From positions 1 to 64,000 of the forward strand of contig JAFDVL010000007.1 in NCBI GenBank assembly GCA_018268995.1: 64,000 bases of DNA, read 5' to 3'. Positions 1-8,563 of this stretch are shown here, piece after piece; position 1 is the first letter of the stretch; every line of letters begins with the position of its first letter. Origin of the DNA: Acidobacteriota bacterium. Its GTDB lineage: Bacteria > Acidobacteriota > Blastocatellia > RBC074. Under the pieces are notes generated by a model that was not told where the DNA came from, searched no databases, and saw nothing but the letters and a program-made list of their open reading frames with translations. The translations under genes were made by a program, and so were the position numbers.

Positions 1-67
1 CAGAAGCCCGCGCGTGAGCAAGGGCGAAATGGCTTTATTCACACCCTTGCTCACGCGCGGGCTTCTG
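1..67. repeat. REP-like perfect palindrome
   Basis: Bases 1-24 and 44-67 are exact reverse complements of each other (24 of 24 pairs), separated by a 19-base spacer. The arms are GC-rich and lack a T-run, so this does not look like an intrinsic terminator. It resembles a dispersed extragenic palindrome (inference). It lies directly upstream of the membrane-protein gene at 104, and the open frame of that gene runs back into it. The element touches the window edge, so its full extent is unknown. I saw no second copy in this window. Confidence 0.75.
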
Positions 68-103
68 CCGTGCAAAACTCAGTGTTCTCTGTGGCTAAAA
101 ATT

Positions 104-922
104 ATGTTCCGAAACATCCTCAATGCGATCAGAACTGCCGCCAGCCAATTATTTCTCAATTGGAAAACCGGGCTTGCATTCGTGGTTCTCTATGCTGCCT
201 TTGTTTTTTCAGTCTATCTCTTTTTCACCACGGCAGAGGCCCGCATCTGGCAAGTTGCGCTGACATTTTTGTTGATATTTCTGATTCCTGTTCTGTTTTT
301 CGTGCTTCAGACATTAGGTGTGAAATACACGAACACGGATTCAAAACTGAGCGATTTGCTGGCGCAGGCAGGGCGTGAATTCTGGAAGTTGCTTCTGATT
401 TCATTGCCTTTCATCGCATTAATCTGGTTGCTGGTTTGGGGCGTGAACAAAATCGAATTCATGAGCGTGACAGGCATTCGGGAAGCCGCAATGAGCAGCG
501 AACAGATTAAGACAGGCGAAAGTCGAATTAAGCTCATCAACATGGCTGCTTTTGCCGTGAATGGGTTGCTGTTGTACTTCGTTTTGCCTTTGTTTTCGAT
601 TCAACTGTGGATTGCCGTTCTGCGCGACGGATTCAAACAAACCCTTCGACGGATTGGCATTTTGCTTTTTAAGGCTTTTGCGCCGCGCCTGGTGATCACC
701 TATTTACTCGGCTTTCTCGTTTTCGGCATTTTGCCTTATTTCATCATTACCACCCGCACGCCAATCAAAAGCCCCTGGATGGATCTGAGTATTCTGGGAG
801 TTCGTATCGCGCTTGCTTTGTTGGTGGTGTTGGCAGGTTGGGTTGTGACTCTGGGAGCGTTGAAAATACTAACGATGGAAAGTCCCTCTAACGCGCCACT
901 GCCACCAGCAGAACAGCTCTGA
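104..922 (+). CDS. polytopic membrane protein of unknown function
   Basis: A 272-residue protein with about six hydrophobic membrane segments (roughly residues 20-45, 55-75, 100-120, 150-175, 195-225 and 235-260) and a short polar C-terminal tail. I do not recognise the family. The frame is open back to position 14, but those codons read through the palindrome at 1-67, so the ATG at 104 (start MFRNILNAIRT) is preferred. The N-terminus then begins with a plausible amphipathic stretch. No strong ribosome-binding site is visible. The stop is 16 bases before the cell-wall fusion protein at 939, so the two are probably co-transcribed and may act together at the envelope (inference). Confidence 0.7.
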   Translation: MFRNILNAIRTAASQLFLNWKTGLAFVVLYAAFVFSVYLFFTTAEARIWQVALTFLLIFLIPVLFFVLQTLGVKYTNTDSKLSDLLAQAGREFWKLLLISLPFIALIWLLVWGVNKIEFMSVTGIREAAMSSEQIKTGESRIKLINMAAFAVNGLLLYFVLPLFSIQLWIAVLRDGFKQTLRRIGILLFKAFAPRLVITYLLGFLVFGILPYFIITTRTPIKSPWMDLSILGVRIALALLVVLAGWVVTLGALKILTMESPSNAPLPPAEQL

Positions 923-938
923 TTTCAGCTTTTTCGCG

Positions 939-3554
939 ATGTCTTTTTTACCGCAAAGTTGCCGTAGTGCGTTGTTGCTTCTGCTTGGATTTACCTTTTT
1001 TCTCTCAGCCTGCTCTAAATCCATCGCTCCAAAATCTGTCACTGAAGAAATCAAGCCGCGCGTGTTTGACGATGACGTTATCCGCCGTGCGGCAGAACAA
1101 TCATTGGGCACACGCGAAGGGACGATCATTGTCCTTAATCCGCACGACGGACGCATTCGCACAGTTCTCAACCCACGATTAGCTTTCGAGCAGGCTTTTC
1201 CGCCCGGCTCCACAATCAAACCCTTTACTGCATTGGCGGCAATGCGGTCGGGGCTTGCGAATGATGAGACAAGAATTCAGTGTGGGCGTACCTTCCAGCG
1301 CGGCGAATTCCAAGTGAATTGTTCGCATAAACGCGTAAATAATTCTTTTAAATTACATCACGCCATCGCCTATTCCTGTAATTACTATTTCAGCACCATG
1401 GCCGAACGCATGAATGCTTCAGGCTTTTTTTCGATGCTGAACTCCTTTGGATTTGGTGCTCGGACTGGTGTCAATGCCAGCGAGGCAAGTGGTGATCTGA
1501 AGCAAGGCGATTGGCAAGTCAGCACTGCCATCGGCAATGATGAGAATGTCCTGGTCACGCCTGTTCAATTGTTGATGGGGTTTACGGCCCTGCTCAATGG
1601 CGGACATTTGTTGCGCCCGCGCGTTGATGAGTCAAATAACTTTATTCCTCAGGAAATTCGTCAGATTAATCTTAATCCGCAGCATCGTGCAGTGTTGATC
1701 GAAGGCATGAAAGGCTGTACTGACTATGGGTCGGGGACAGAAGCTGGTTTCAATCAACTCCCATACGATGTGATTGGTAAAACCGGGACTTCTGGCTCAA
1801 GCAACGGGTTCCGCACGCAAGGCTGGTTTATCAGTTTTCTCCTGCATCGCAAAAATGCAAAAAACGTCGAGCCTGTTGATTTGAATTTTGCCGCATTGGT
1901 TTTTCTAAAACGTGCGCACGGGGCTGAGGCTGCACAGGTTGCGGGGGAGTTCTATCGTCGTCTGATTTACGGAAATGAACCGCCCGGTGCGGCCACCAAA
2001 GAAGAACTATCGAATTCGCCAGAAGCAAATTCAAAAACGATTCGGGTTCATCTGGTCCGAGAAGCTCGAACGGTAGCAGTAAGCCTGGAAGATTATGTAC
2101 AAGGGATTCTAGCTGCCGAATCCAGTGTCGAAACCGAACTGGAAGCGCTCAAAGCACAGGCAGTGGTGAGCCGTACATTTGCACTCAGGAATTTACAGCG
2201 GCATAAATCCGATGGGTATGATTTCTGCTCTTTGACACATTGTCAGCGGTTTGTCCCGGCCTTAGCTGATCACAATAAAGCCCTCGTCATTCAGGCGGCA
2301 TCTGAAACGGCTGGGCAGGTGATAGAGGATGATCGGAGGCAAATTGCGGATGTATATTTTCATGCAGCTTGTGGCGGGATGACCACCAATCTTGAAGCTA
2401 TTTGGGGCGCTCCTTCGCCGAGTTATTTGCGCAGCGTAAACGACGATTACTGCACGACGATGTCGCACAAAAGCTGGGTGCAAAATATCCCGATCAAAGA
2501 CCTGCTCCGCGCGCTGCAAAGCGATGAACGCAGCAACGTTGGAAATCAGCTTGAAGCTATTTTTATTACGCGTCGAGACCAAAGCGGGAGAGCGGAATTT
2601 GTTACCCTAGAAGGCTCGCGGCGTAAACAACTTCGTGGCTGGGATTTTGCCTTGATTGTGAACCGCGTACTGGGATGGAATATGCTGAAAAGTGCTCGGT
2701 TTGAAGTGAATCGGATTGGCGCGACGTTTAGCTTTCGAGGCAGTGGATTCGGACATGGCCTGGGATTGTGTCAGGAAGGGGCGCACGTCATGGCCCGGCG
2801 TGGAATGAATTATCAGGCAATCATCCAGCATTATCTGCCGGGGACAACACTGCGTAAGCCGGACTCTGTCCAGCTGAAACCCGCGCGATTTCCTTTGAAG
2901 GATTCTCTTCCGAAAAATGGAACGGACTTGGCGGGACGACTGATTCCTGCAAGCTATTATTATGAGAATGCACAGTCGGCTCGTGCCACGGTGGCAAGTG
3001 AACATTTTCGGATAAGTTATCCAGCAGGAACATCAGGCGCTGCTGCGATCTTACCACTGCTGGAAGGGGCGTATAACAGTCTGAAGCAGCGATTCCAAAT
3101 GGCGTCAATCGCGTGGTCGAGCAAGACCCTGATTCAGATTCAACTGCATCGTGCAACTGCCGATTTCGTCGCAGCAACCGGACAGCCTTCCTGGGTCGCA
3201 GCCGCAAGCCGTGACAATACGATTCATTTGCAGCCGCTGTCATTGTTACAAAAACGCGGCATCCTCAATTCAACCCTGCGACACGAACTGACCCATGTCG
3301 CACTTGAAAGTCTGCGTAGTCGGCAAGCGGCGCGATGGCTTTCTGAAGGACTAGCGATTCATTTTGCGGGGGAAGGGAAACTGTATGCGAATCCTGTCAA
3401 AACATACGAGATAGAAACCGTTGAGAAGCAGCTTGCCGCGCCCAGATCAGCCGCTGAAATGAAGCAGCTTTATGCCAACGCCTATGCCGAAGTGAAGCGT
3501 CTGATTCGCGTACATGGAGAGGCGAAAATGTGGCAAAAAGCAATAAATCCGTAA
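939..3554 (+). CDS. lipoprotein fusion: PBP transpeptidase + SpoIID + metallopeptidase-like domain
   Basis: An 871-residue exported protein. A lipoprotein signal ends at LSAC (Cys25). Residues about 55-345 form a penicillin-binding transpeptidase domain with all three active-site motifs: STIK at 91-94, SCN at 146-148 and KTG at 281-283. Residues about 367-645 match SpoIID/LytB, a peptidoglycan lytic transglycosylase family, with the EDYVQGILAAE block (384-394), the EALKAQAVVSRTFAL block and a late GHGLGLCQ motif near 605-612. Residues about 685-865 look like a gluzincin (MA-like) zinc peptidase with HELTH at 782-786 and a downstream Glu in WLSEGLA (Glu803). Such activities are normally on separate proteins. 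The likely role is peptidoglycan cross-linking or remodelling outside the inner membrane (inference). It lacks the N-terminal dimerisation module of typical class B PBPs and has no glycosyltransferase domain. Confidence 0.85.
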   Translation: MSFLPQSCRSALLLLLGFTFFLSACSKSIAPKSVTEEIKPRVFDDDVIRRAAEQSLGTREGTIIVLNPHDGRIRTVLNPRLAFEQAFPPGSTIKPFTALAAMRSGLANDETRIQCGRTFQRGEFQVNCSHKRVNNSFKLHHAIAYSCNYYFSTMAERMNASGFFSMLNSFGFGARTGVNASEASGDLKQGDWQVSTAIGNDENVLVTPVQLLMGFTALLNGGHLLRPRVDESNNFIPQEIRQINLNPQHRAVLIEGMKGCTDYGSGTEAGFNQLPYDVIGKTGTSGSSNGFRTQGWFISFLLHRKNAKNVEPVDLNFAALVFLKRAHGAEAAQVAGEFYRRLIYGNEPPGAATKEELSNSPEANSKTIRVHLVREARTVAVSLEDYVQGILAAESSVETELEALKAQAVVSRTFALRNLQRHKSDGYDFCSLTHCQRFVPALADHNKALVIQAASETAGQVIEDDRRQIADVYFHAACGGMTTNLEAIWGAPSPSYLRSVNDDYCTTMSHKSWVQNIPIKDLLRALQSDERSNVGNQLEAIFITRRDQSGRAEFVTLEGSRRKQLRGWDFALIVNRVLGWNMLKSARFEVNRIGATFSFRGSGFGHGLGLCQEGAHVMARRGMNYQAIIQHYLPGTTLRKPDSVQLKPARFPLKDSLPKNGTDLAGRLIPASYYYENAQSARATVASEHFRISYPAGTSGAAAILPLLEGAYNSLKQRFQMASIAWSSKTLIQIQLHRATADFVAATGQPSWVAAASRDNTIHLQPLSLLQKRGILNSTLRHELTHVALESLRSRQAARWLSEGLAIHFAGEGKLYANPVKTYEIETVEKQLAAPRSAAEMKQLYANAYAEVKRLIRVHGEAKMWQKAINP

Positions 3555-3863
3555 TACTTTTTATCTTGCAATCTGAACGATTACTGCCCTATACTCCGCG
3601 CACCCTCTGCCCCTGAGTAGGCCCAAATCCCAAACAATCGGCGTTCCCCAAAGCCCACTGAAAACCCAACAATTGCGAGTCTTTTCATTTGCGCATCACC
3701 TCACGTTCGGCTTGCTATGCTGGCAGTAAATTAGTCGTAAGTGGAAACAGAAAAACTACTCGCAACTGCAAACCCTTTGCCAACGCAATCTCCTCTCGTC
3801 ATCGCGCTCTTTCTGGACTAGAGGATTGTAAATATTGCCGACGAAAGAAACCTGTACCGTGGC
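3555..3863. other. intergenic region, no gene seen
   Basis: About 310 bases between the cell-wall fusion gene and the histidine kinase gene. Short open frames here lack a ribosome-binding site and recognisable protein sequence. It presumably holds the promoter of the two-component operon, but I could not pick a convincing -35/-10 pair. Confidence 0.5.
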
Positions 3864-5411
3864 ATGACAGTAGCCAATAAAATTGCTCACGAAACCTATT
3901 CCGAAAGCTCGCTCAACCAGCGAGTGCTGGTCGTTGGCGAGATCGCGAGTCTTGACGAGCAGTCCGCCTACGAATTTCAGATGCTTTGCCCGGATGAGCT
4001 TTGGACGAATCTTGATCGCGCAGGGACGAGGTATGCTTGTGTCGTGCTGGCACTCCCGAATACGACAGACAGTCTCACCATTTGTCAGCAACTTCGTCTG
4101 CATCGCACCACCAGTGAAATGCCAATTATTGTTTGCGTGACTGACAGTAATGAGGCTGCGCAAGCGATTCAAGCGGGTGGAAGCGATTTTTGTTTCAAAA
4201 CAAATCTGCCCGCCGAATTACCCGCGCGCATCCGCCTGTGTTTGTTGAATCATCTGCACGCCCAACGAATCGCCTGGAAGCTGGACGAACAGCGGCGCGA
4301 AATCGTGATTTCACACTTGCTGATGGATAAAGTTGTTGATGCGCTACCCGTCAGTATGTATGTCGTAGATCGTGATTTGCGAATCGTAGCCTGGAACCGA
4401 AATCGAGAAATTGGAGGGCAGGGAATTGATCGCCAACAGGTCATCGGGCGCAATGTTCTGGATGTGTTTTCCAAGATGCCGCGATACCGATTGGAAAGAG
4501 AATTCTCACAGGTCTTTTCCACGGGTGAACTACTTCGATTTGAGCAGGAATCAACTGCTGATGGTGAGAAACGTCATTGGTTGATTAGCAAGATTCCCAT
4601 GCGGCTGGAGGATGACAGTAATGAAATCACGCATGTCATTACTGTCGGTGAAGAGATCACTGAACAAAAAAAGATGAATGCCGCCATCATTCACGCTGAA
4701 AAACTGGCGGGCATCGGCAGGCTTGCCTCAGGCATCGTGCATGAAATTAATAATCCTCTGGCTACTATCGCTGCCTGTACCGAAGCCTTGCAACTCCGGC
4801 TGGATGAAACAACGATTCTGCCACACGAAACTGATAATGACTTCCGCGAATATTTGCGGCTGGTGAATGAAGAAGCATTTCGTTGTAAGGGCATCACCAA
4901 TAGCCTGTTGGAATTCAGCCGCCATCGTGAAGCCGAAAAATCACCCTATCAGCTTAATTATCTGATTGAGCAAACCCTCCGACTGGTGAAGCATCATCCC
5001 AAGCTGAAACAGCTGCCATTGCAAATGGATTTGGCAGAAGGGCTGTCAAAGATCAGTGCCAATGAAGGTCAAATCAAACAGGTGTTTCTGGCACTGATTA
5101 CCAATGCTTGCGATGCCGTCAGCGAAGAGACCGGAGAGCTTAGCATTCGCACAAAATCATTCACTCTTAATGGTCGGAATTTTGTTGGCGCAGAGTTTTC
5201 TGACAATGGGCCGGGGATTGCCCCGGAAATGCAGGCCAAAATTTTCGAGCCATTTGTAACAACGAAACCTTTCGGGCATGGCACAGGACTGGGGCTAGCC
5301 GTTTGTTACGGGATCATCACCGATCACGGCGGCAAAATCGAAGTTGATTCGCAGGTCGGACAGGGAACGACAATGCGGGTTTTATTACCAACCTTTACAG
5401 AAACGCTATGA
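3864..5411 (+). CDS. PAS-domain sensor histidine kinase
   Basis: A 515-residue histidine kinase without membrane segments, so probably cytoplasmic. Residues about 18-130 resemble a receiver fold, but the usual phospho-acceptor Asp is replaced in the YACVVLALP strand, so it is likely a pseudo-receiver. A PAS domain spans about 152-265. The dimerisation and phosphoacceptor region has His293 in IVHEINNPLATI, a common H-box form. The ATPase domain shows the N-box around Asn414 (LITNACDAV), the G1 box DNGPGI at 447-452 and the G2 box GHGTGLGLAV at 471-480. Its stop codon overlaps the start of the NtrC-type regulator by 4 bases, so that regulator is the likely partner. The start ATG has no obvious ribosome-binding site, so it is less certain than the rest. 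Confidence 0.93.
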   Translation: MTVANKIAHETYSESSLNQRVLVVGEIASLDEQSAYEFQMLCPDELWTNLDRAGTRYACVVLALPNTTDSLTICQQLRLHRTTSEMPIIVCVTDSNEAAQAIQAGGSDFCFKTNLPAELPARIRLCLLNHLHAQRIAWKLDEQRREIVISHLLMDKVVDALPVSMYVVDRDLRIVAWNRNREIGGQGIDRQQVIGRNVLDVFSKMPRYRLEREFSQVFSTGELLRFEQESTADGEKRHWLISKIPMRLEDDSNEITHVITVGEEITEQKKMNAAIIHAEKLAGIGRLASGIVHEINNPLATIAACTEALQLRLDETTILPHETDNDFREYLRLVNEEAFRCKGITNSLLEFSRHREAEKSPYQLNYLIEQTLRLVKHHPKLKQLPLQMDLAEGLSKISANEGQIKQVFLALITNACDAVSEETGELSIRTKSFTLNGRNFVGAEFSDNGPGIAPEMQAKIFEPFVTTKPFGHGTGLGLAVCYGIITDHGGKIEVDSQVGQGTTMRVLLPTFTETL

Positions 5412-6901
5412 GCACTTCACAAATCAAACTACTCATCGCCGAAGATGAATTGAACTTATCCTTTGTTTTACAAAAAGAATTAGCCCGTCAGGGCTTTGCT
5501 GTCACGATTGCCCACAACGGCGATGAGGCGATTCGATTGGCACGGCTGGAAGAATTTCAAGTTGCTTTATTGGATTTGATGATGCCAGGAGCGAACGGCA
5601 TTCAGGTCCTGCGCGCCTTATGTGAACAGGAACCCGCGCCGGAGGTCATCATTATGACAGGGCACGCAACTGTTAACACTGCGCTCGAGGCAATGAAATT
5701 AGGGGCGTACGACTACCTCACAAAACCATGCTCATTGTCTGAACTGACGGAAGTGATTCGGAAAGCGCATGAGAAAAATCGCTTGAAGCGAGAAAACCTG
5801 GTGCTGCAAAGTCTGGTGAAGCACAACTCCACAAACGCAACGATGATGCCTGCCGGACAGCATGGCATCGTGACGAACAACGAACAGATGTTCGGCGTCC
5901 TGACGCAAATTGATCTGATCGCATCTGGTCAGGCACCAGTTTTGATCGCGGGTGAATCCGGTAGTGGCAAGGAAACGGTTGCCCGCGCCATTCATCAGGC
6001 GTCACCACGTCGCAACCGACCCTTTGTGGTTTTGAATTGTGCTGCAACTCCTGAATCAACACTGGAAGCCGAATTGTTTGGTCATGAGGCGGGTGCCTTC
6101 ACTGCGGCACGAGCGCGCAAAATCGGATTGCTGGAAATGGCGCAAGGTGGAACGTTATTTATAGAAGAAGTCAGTTGTCTTTCTGCTGCTTCTCAGGCTC
6201 GTTTGATGCGTGCGCTGGAATCAATGAGTTATTATCGCATTGGAGGCACTCGCAAAATTGAAGTAGATGTGCGGATGATTGCCTCCAGCAGCCAGCCGAT
6301 GCACCAACTTGTTCAGCAAGGCCGTTTCCGACCTGATCTAATGGCGCGTCTCTGTAATATTCGCGTTACACTGCCAGCCTTGCGCGAACGATCTACAGAT
6401 ATTCTTCCCTTGACGGATCACTTTTTACGGACGTTTGCACCGAATCGCCAACTGATGACCTCACCGGAAGCTCGGCGTGTTCTGATGTCTTATCAATGGC
6501 CGGGCAATGTGCGTGAACTACGCAACGTTATTGAACGAGCTGTGTTGCTATCACGAAGCAATTTGATTCAACCAAATGATTTGCTGGTCGAATTAACCTC
6601 GCGTGAGTCGTTACCGCCACGATCAGGCAATGGCACCAGCTATGATTCAAATCCATTTGGTGTAGATCATGGACTAGGAACGGTTGAGATTGAACCTGCC
6701 CTTTCAGCCAGCAATGGCAGCGCCGTGACGCGTTTGGAAGAGACTGAAAGAAGAGAAATTCTGACAGCGCTGGAACGCACGAATTGGCATCAGGGCAGAA
6801 CAGCAGAGCTCCTGGGGATTTCGCCTTCCACTTTGTATCGCCGCCTGCGCGAGTACAAGATCACCAAGCGAATGATTCGAGCCCAGCGCGCTACGCAATA
6901 G
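5408..6901 (+). CDS. NtrC-family response regulator with altered GAFTGA loop
   Basis: A 497-residue regulator with three domains. The receiver (about 6-120) has the acidic pair at Glu12/Asp13, phospho-acceptor Asp56 and Lys107. The AAA+ domain (about 155-390) has Walker A GESGSGKE at 182-189, a Walker-B-like TLFIEE at 249-254 and the arginine-rich region that follows. The C-terminus (about 445-490) is a Fis-type helix-turn-helix (QGRTAELLGISPSTLYRRL). In classical members GAFTGA contacts sigma-54; here the loop reads GAFTAA (229-234). Walker B has Glu-Glu where Asp-Glu is usual. Either the protein still works with a modified sigma-54 contact or it acts without sigma-54 (inference). It is translationally coupled to the kinase gene by an ATGA overlap. 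Confidence 0.93.
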   Translation: MSTSQIKLLIAEDELNLSFVLQKELARQGFAVTIAHNGDEAIRLARLEEFQVALLDLMMPGANGIQVLRALCEQEPAPEVIIMTGHATVNTALEAMKLGAYDYLTKPCSLSELTEVIRKAHEKNRLKRENLVLQSLVKHNSTNATMMPAGQHGIVTNNEQMFGVLTQIDLIASGQAPVLIAGESGSGKETVARAIHQASPRRNRPFVVLNCAATPESTLEAELFGHEAGAFTAARARKIGLLEMAQGGTLFIEEVSCLSAASQARLMRALESMSYYRIGGTRKIEVDVRMIASSSQPMHQLVQQGRFRPDLMARLCNIRVTLPALRERSTDILPLTDHFLRTFAPNRQLMTSPEARRVLMSYQWPGNVRELRNVIERAVLLSRSNLIQPNDLLVELTSRESLPPRSGNGTSYDSNPFGVDHGLGTVEIEPALSASNGSAVTRLEETERREILTALERTNWHQGRTAELLGISPSTLYRRLREYKITKRMIRAQRATQ

Positions 6902-6911
6902 GCATGACATC

Positions 6912-6920
6912 AGAGGGGAG
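6912..6920 (+). promoter_or_regulatory. ribosome-binding site deciding the start at 6929
   Basis: AGAGGGGAG lies eight bases before the ATG at 6929. An in-frame GTG at 6920 overlaps this site, so the ATG at 6929 is the better start. Confidence 0.7.
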
Positions 6921-6928
6921 TGGGACTG

Positions 6929-7465
6929 ATGAGCAATAAATGTAGCAAATGTGGCCTCGTGAATTGGGCACAAGAAACACATTGTCGTCGCTGTGGCGTG
7001 GAGTTAAGTGGAGCCGGGCAAGCAGAATTTGCCCCGTTGCGATCAAGGATTCAAGCCGAGGATTTTAAATCCAGGGAAGATCATGATCCCGCCTTTGACG
7101 AAGCAAAGGCTTTAATAAAAAAAGGGGTCAATGCCGGAATGGTTTACGGTGGCATTTCGCTTGTCCTGGTCTTATTTTTTCAGGCGTTTATCCCATCGGC
7201 TGAGGCCTATTACAAGTTTGCTTTCCTCGACGTTGGAATCATTTATGGCTTGACCTATGGGATTCACACCAAAAGCCGCGTTTGTGCTGCACTCATGCTC
7301 GGGTATTACGTCCTTAGTAAAATCGTCATGTTGACGCAAGGGAGAACGGGTTTAATTGGAATCGTCGTGGCGATTGCCTTTGCCAAATCTTTTTACCAAA
7401 GCTATCAGGGCACGACACTCTATCAACAGATCAAGCAATCCCGCACTGCACAGCCACACGCCTGA
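6929..7465 (+). CDS. zinc-ribbon membrane protein
   Basis: A 178-residue protein that starts with a zinc-ribbon knuckle pair (CSKCG near residue 5 and CRRCG near residue 20, both CxxC). A polar linker (about 25-65) is followed by four hydrophobic segments (roughly 72-92, 98-118, 122-142 and 145-162). The family is not known to me beyond 'zinc ribbon plus membrane anchor'. The gene follows the response regulator by 27 bases on the same strand and is convergent with the J-domain gene, whose stop is only 37 bases away. Confidence 0.8.
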   Translation: MSNKCSKCGLVNWAQETHCRRCGVELSGAGQAEFAPLRSRIQAEDFKSREDHDPAFDEAKALIKKGVNAGMVYGGISLVLVLFFQAFIPSAEAYYKFAFLDVGIIYGLTYGIHTKSRVCAALMLGYYVLSKIVMLTQGRTGLIGIVVAIAFAKSFYQSYQGTTLYQQIKQSRTAQPHA

Positions 7466-7502
7466 TTCAACGCGACTTTCCATCATCGGCCACTCCTTCG
7501 CA

Positions 7503-8420
7503 CTACGTGTTTTCCTGAATGTTTCTACCTTTACCAAAAGGGGGCGGTAGCCATTTCGGTTCTACCCGTGTCAGCTGCCCACAGCGCGAACACGGCTTGG
7601 CATTTCTCGCTTCTGCAAACCATTTAGGCATTGGTTCATAGGTGCTCATCCCCGGACAATTTTTATCTGAGTGGTACGTCGAATCACGCGTCACATAGAC
7701 TCTGGCAGTGTTTGATTCATACGCTGCCTGGGCGACGGCATAGTTTTGATAGCCAACGGGGTTGGGATTGTAGAGGGGGTTGTATTTGTATCGCAGCAGA
7801 TGCACATCGCGAATTTTTTCAATCCCGCGTAAGGTAAGCTCTCCGAATAACGGAATCGCAAACCAGGCAAACATCCCAATTTTTTCCAGTCCCGGCCAAT
7901 GCAAATTAACAACGAGAATTGAAGTTGCCAGTCCCGTCAGCCCACAAAGAATGCGGGTTCCCCATTTCACTTTGTCAGGGATTCGGTGCTCACGCCTCTT
8001 CCAAACACGTGCCCCTTCCAAGGCATGTTTCAGATAGTTCGCATCAATTCCAAATGCTGAAGGATTTGGTCGCACGGGGCTGACCTCTCCCCATCTTGTG
8101 TCAGGAGCCTTATTTTGCTGTCGGGATGAATTGGACGTGCGATCCGCTTTGGCGGGCTTGGTTGTATACACATTTGCGGCGTTGGCCGGAAACGTGATCG
8201 GCGTCAGTTGCCCATAGTTTTCGTCATACAATCTGCGCCTCTTTTGGTCTGACAAAACCTCATAAGCTTCGTTAATTTCAACCATTTTGTCATGGTTAGT
8301 TGAATCATTTCCCAGATCGGGGTGGTATTCACGGGCGAGGCGTTTATAGGCCGCTTCGATCAGGAACAACTCAGCCTTGGGATGTACCATTAGGATCGCG
8401 TAGTAATCTTTGACTGCCAT
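7503..8420 (-). CDS. J-domain membrane protein with C-terminal Cys pair
   Basis: A 305-residue protein. Residues 3-70 form a DnaJ-type J domain with the essential HPD motif at 33-35, so it should stimulate an Hsp70 ATPase. A linker of about 60 residues follows, then one or two hydrophobic segments (about 155-195). The C-terminal part (about 235-290) carries the pattern YVTRDSTYHSDKNC followed by PCSRCG, a small cysteine-containing module seen at the ends of many bacterial proteins and possibly metal-binding. It lacks the G/F and zinc-finger regions of true DnaJ. The start is supported by AGAGGA a few bases upstream. Confidence 0.87.
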   Translation of the reverse strand: MAVKDYYAILMVHPKAELFLIEAAYKRLAREYHPDLGNDSTNHDKMVEINEAYEVLSDQKRRRLYDENYGQLTPITFPANAANVYTTKPAKADRTSNSSRQQNKAPDTRWGEVSPVRPNPSAFGIDANYLKHALEGARVWKRREHRIPDKVKWGTRILCGLTGLATSILVVNLHWPGLEKIGMFAWFAIPLFGELTLRGIEKIRDVHLLRYKYNPLYNPNPVGYQNYAVAQAAYESNTARVYVTRDSTYHSDKNCPGMSTYEPMPKWFAEARNAKPCSRCGQLTRVEPKWLPPPFGKGRNIQENT

Positions 8421-8563
8421 CGCATTTCATCCTCTACGATAGCCTCAGTTGTTGCAACCCTGAAGATAGAAAAACTCAATTGTTTGCTAAAACGAAGTTT
8501 TTCAAATCGCCTACACGCAACAACCCAAAAGTCATTGAGCATTCCAGGTTCAGCCGTTGATTT

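Noticed and set aside
14..103. Upstream extension of the membrane protein gene
   Set aside because: It reads through the palindrome and adds a leader with no membrane-protein character; the ATG at 104 is preferred.
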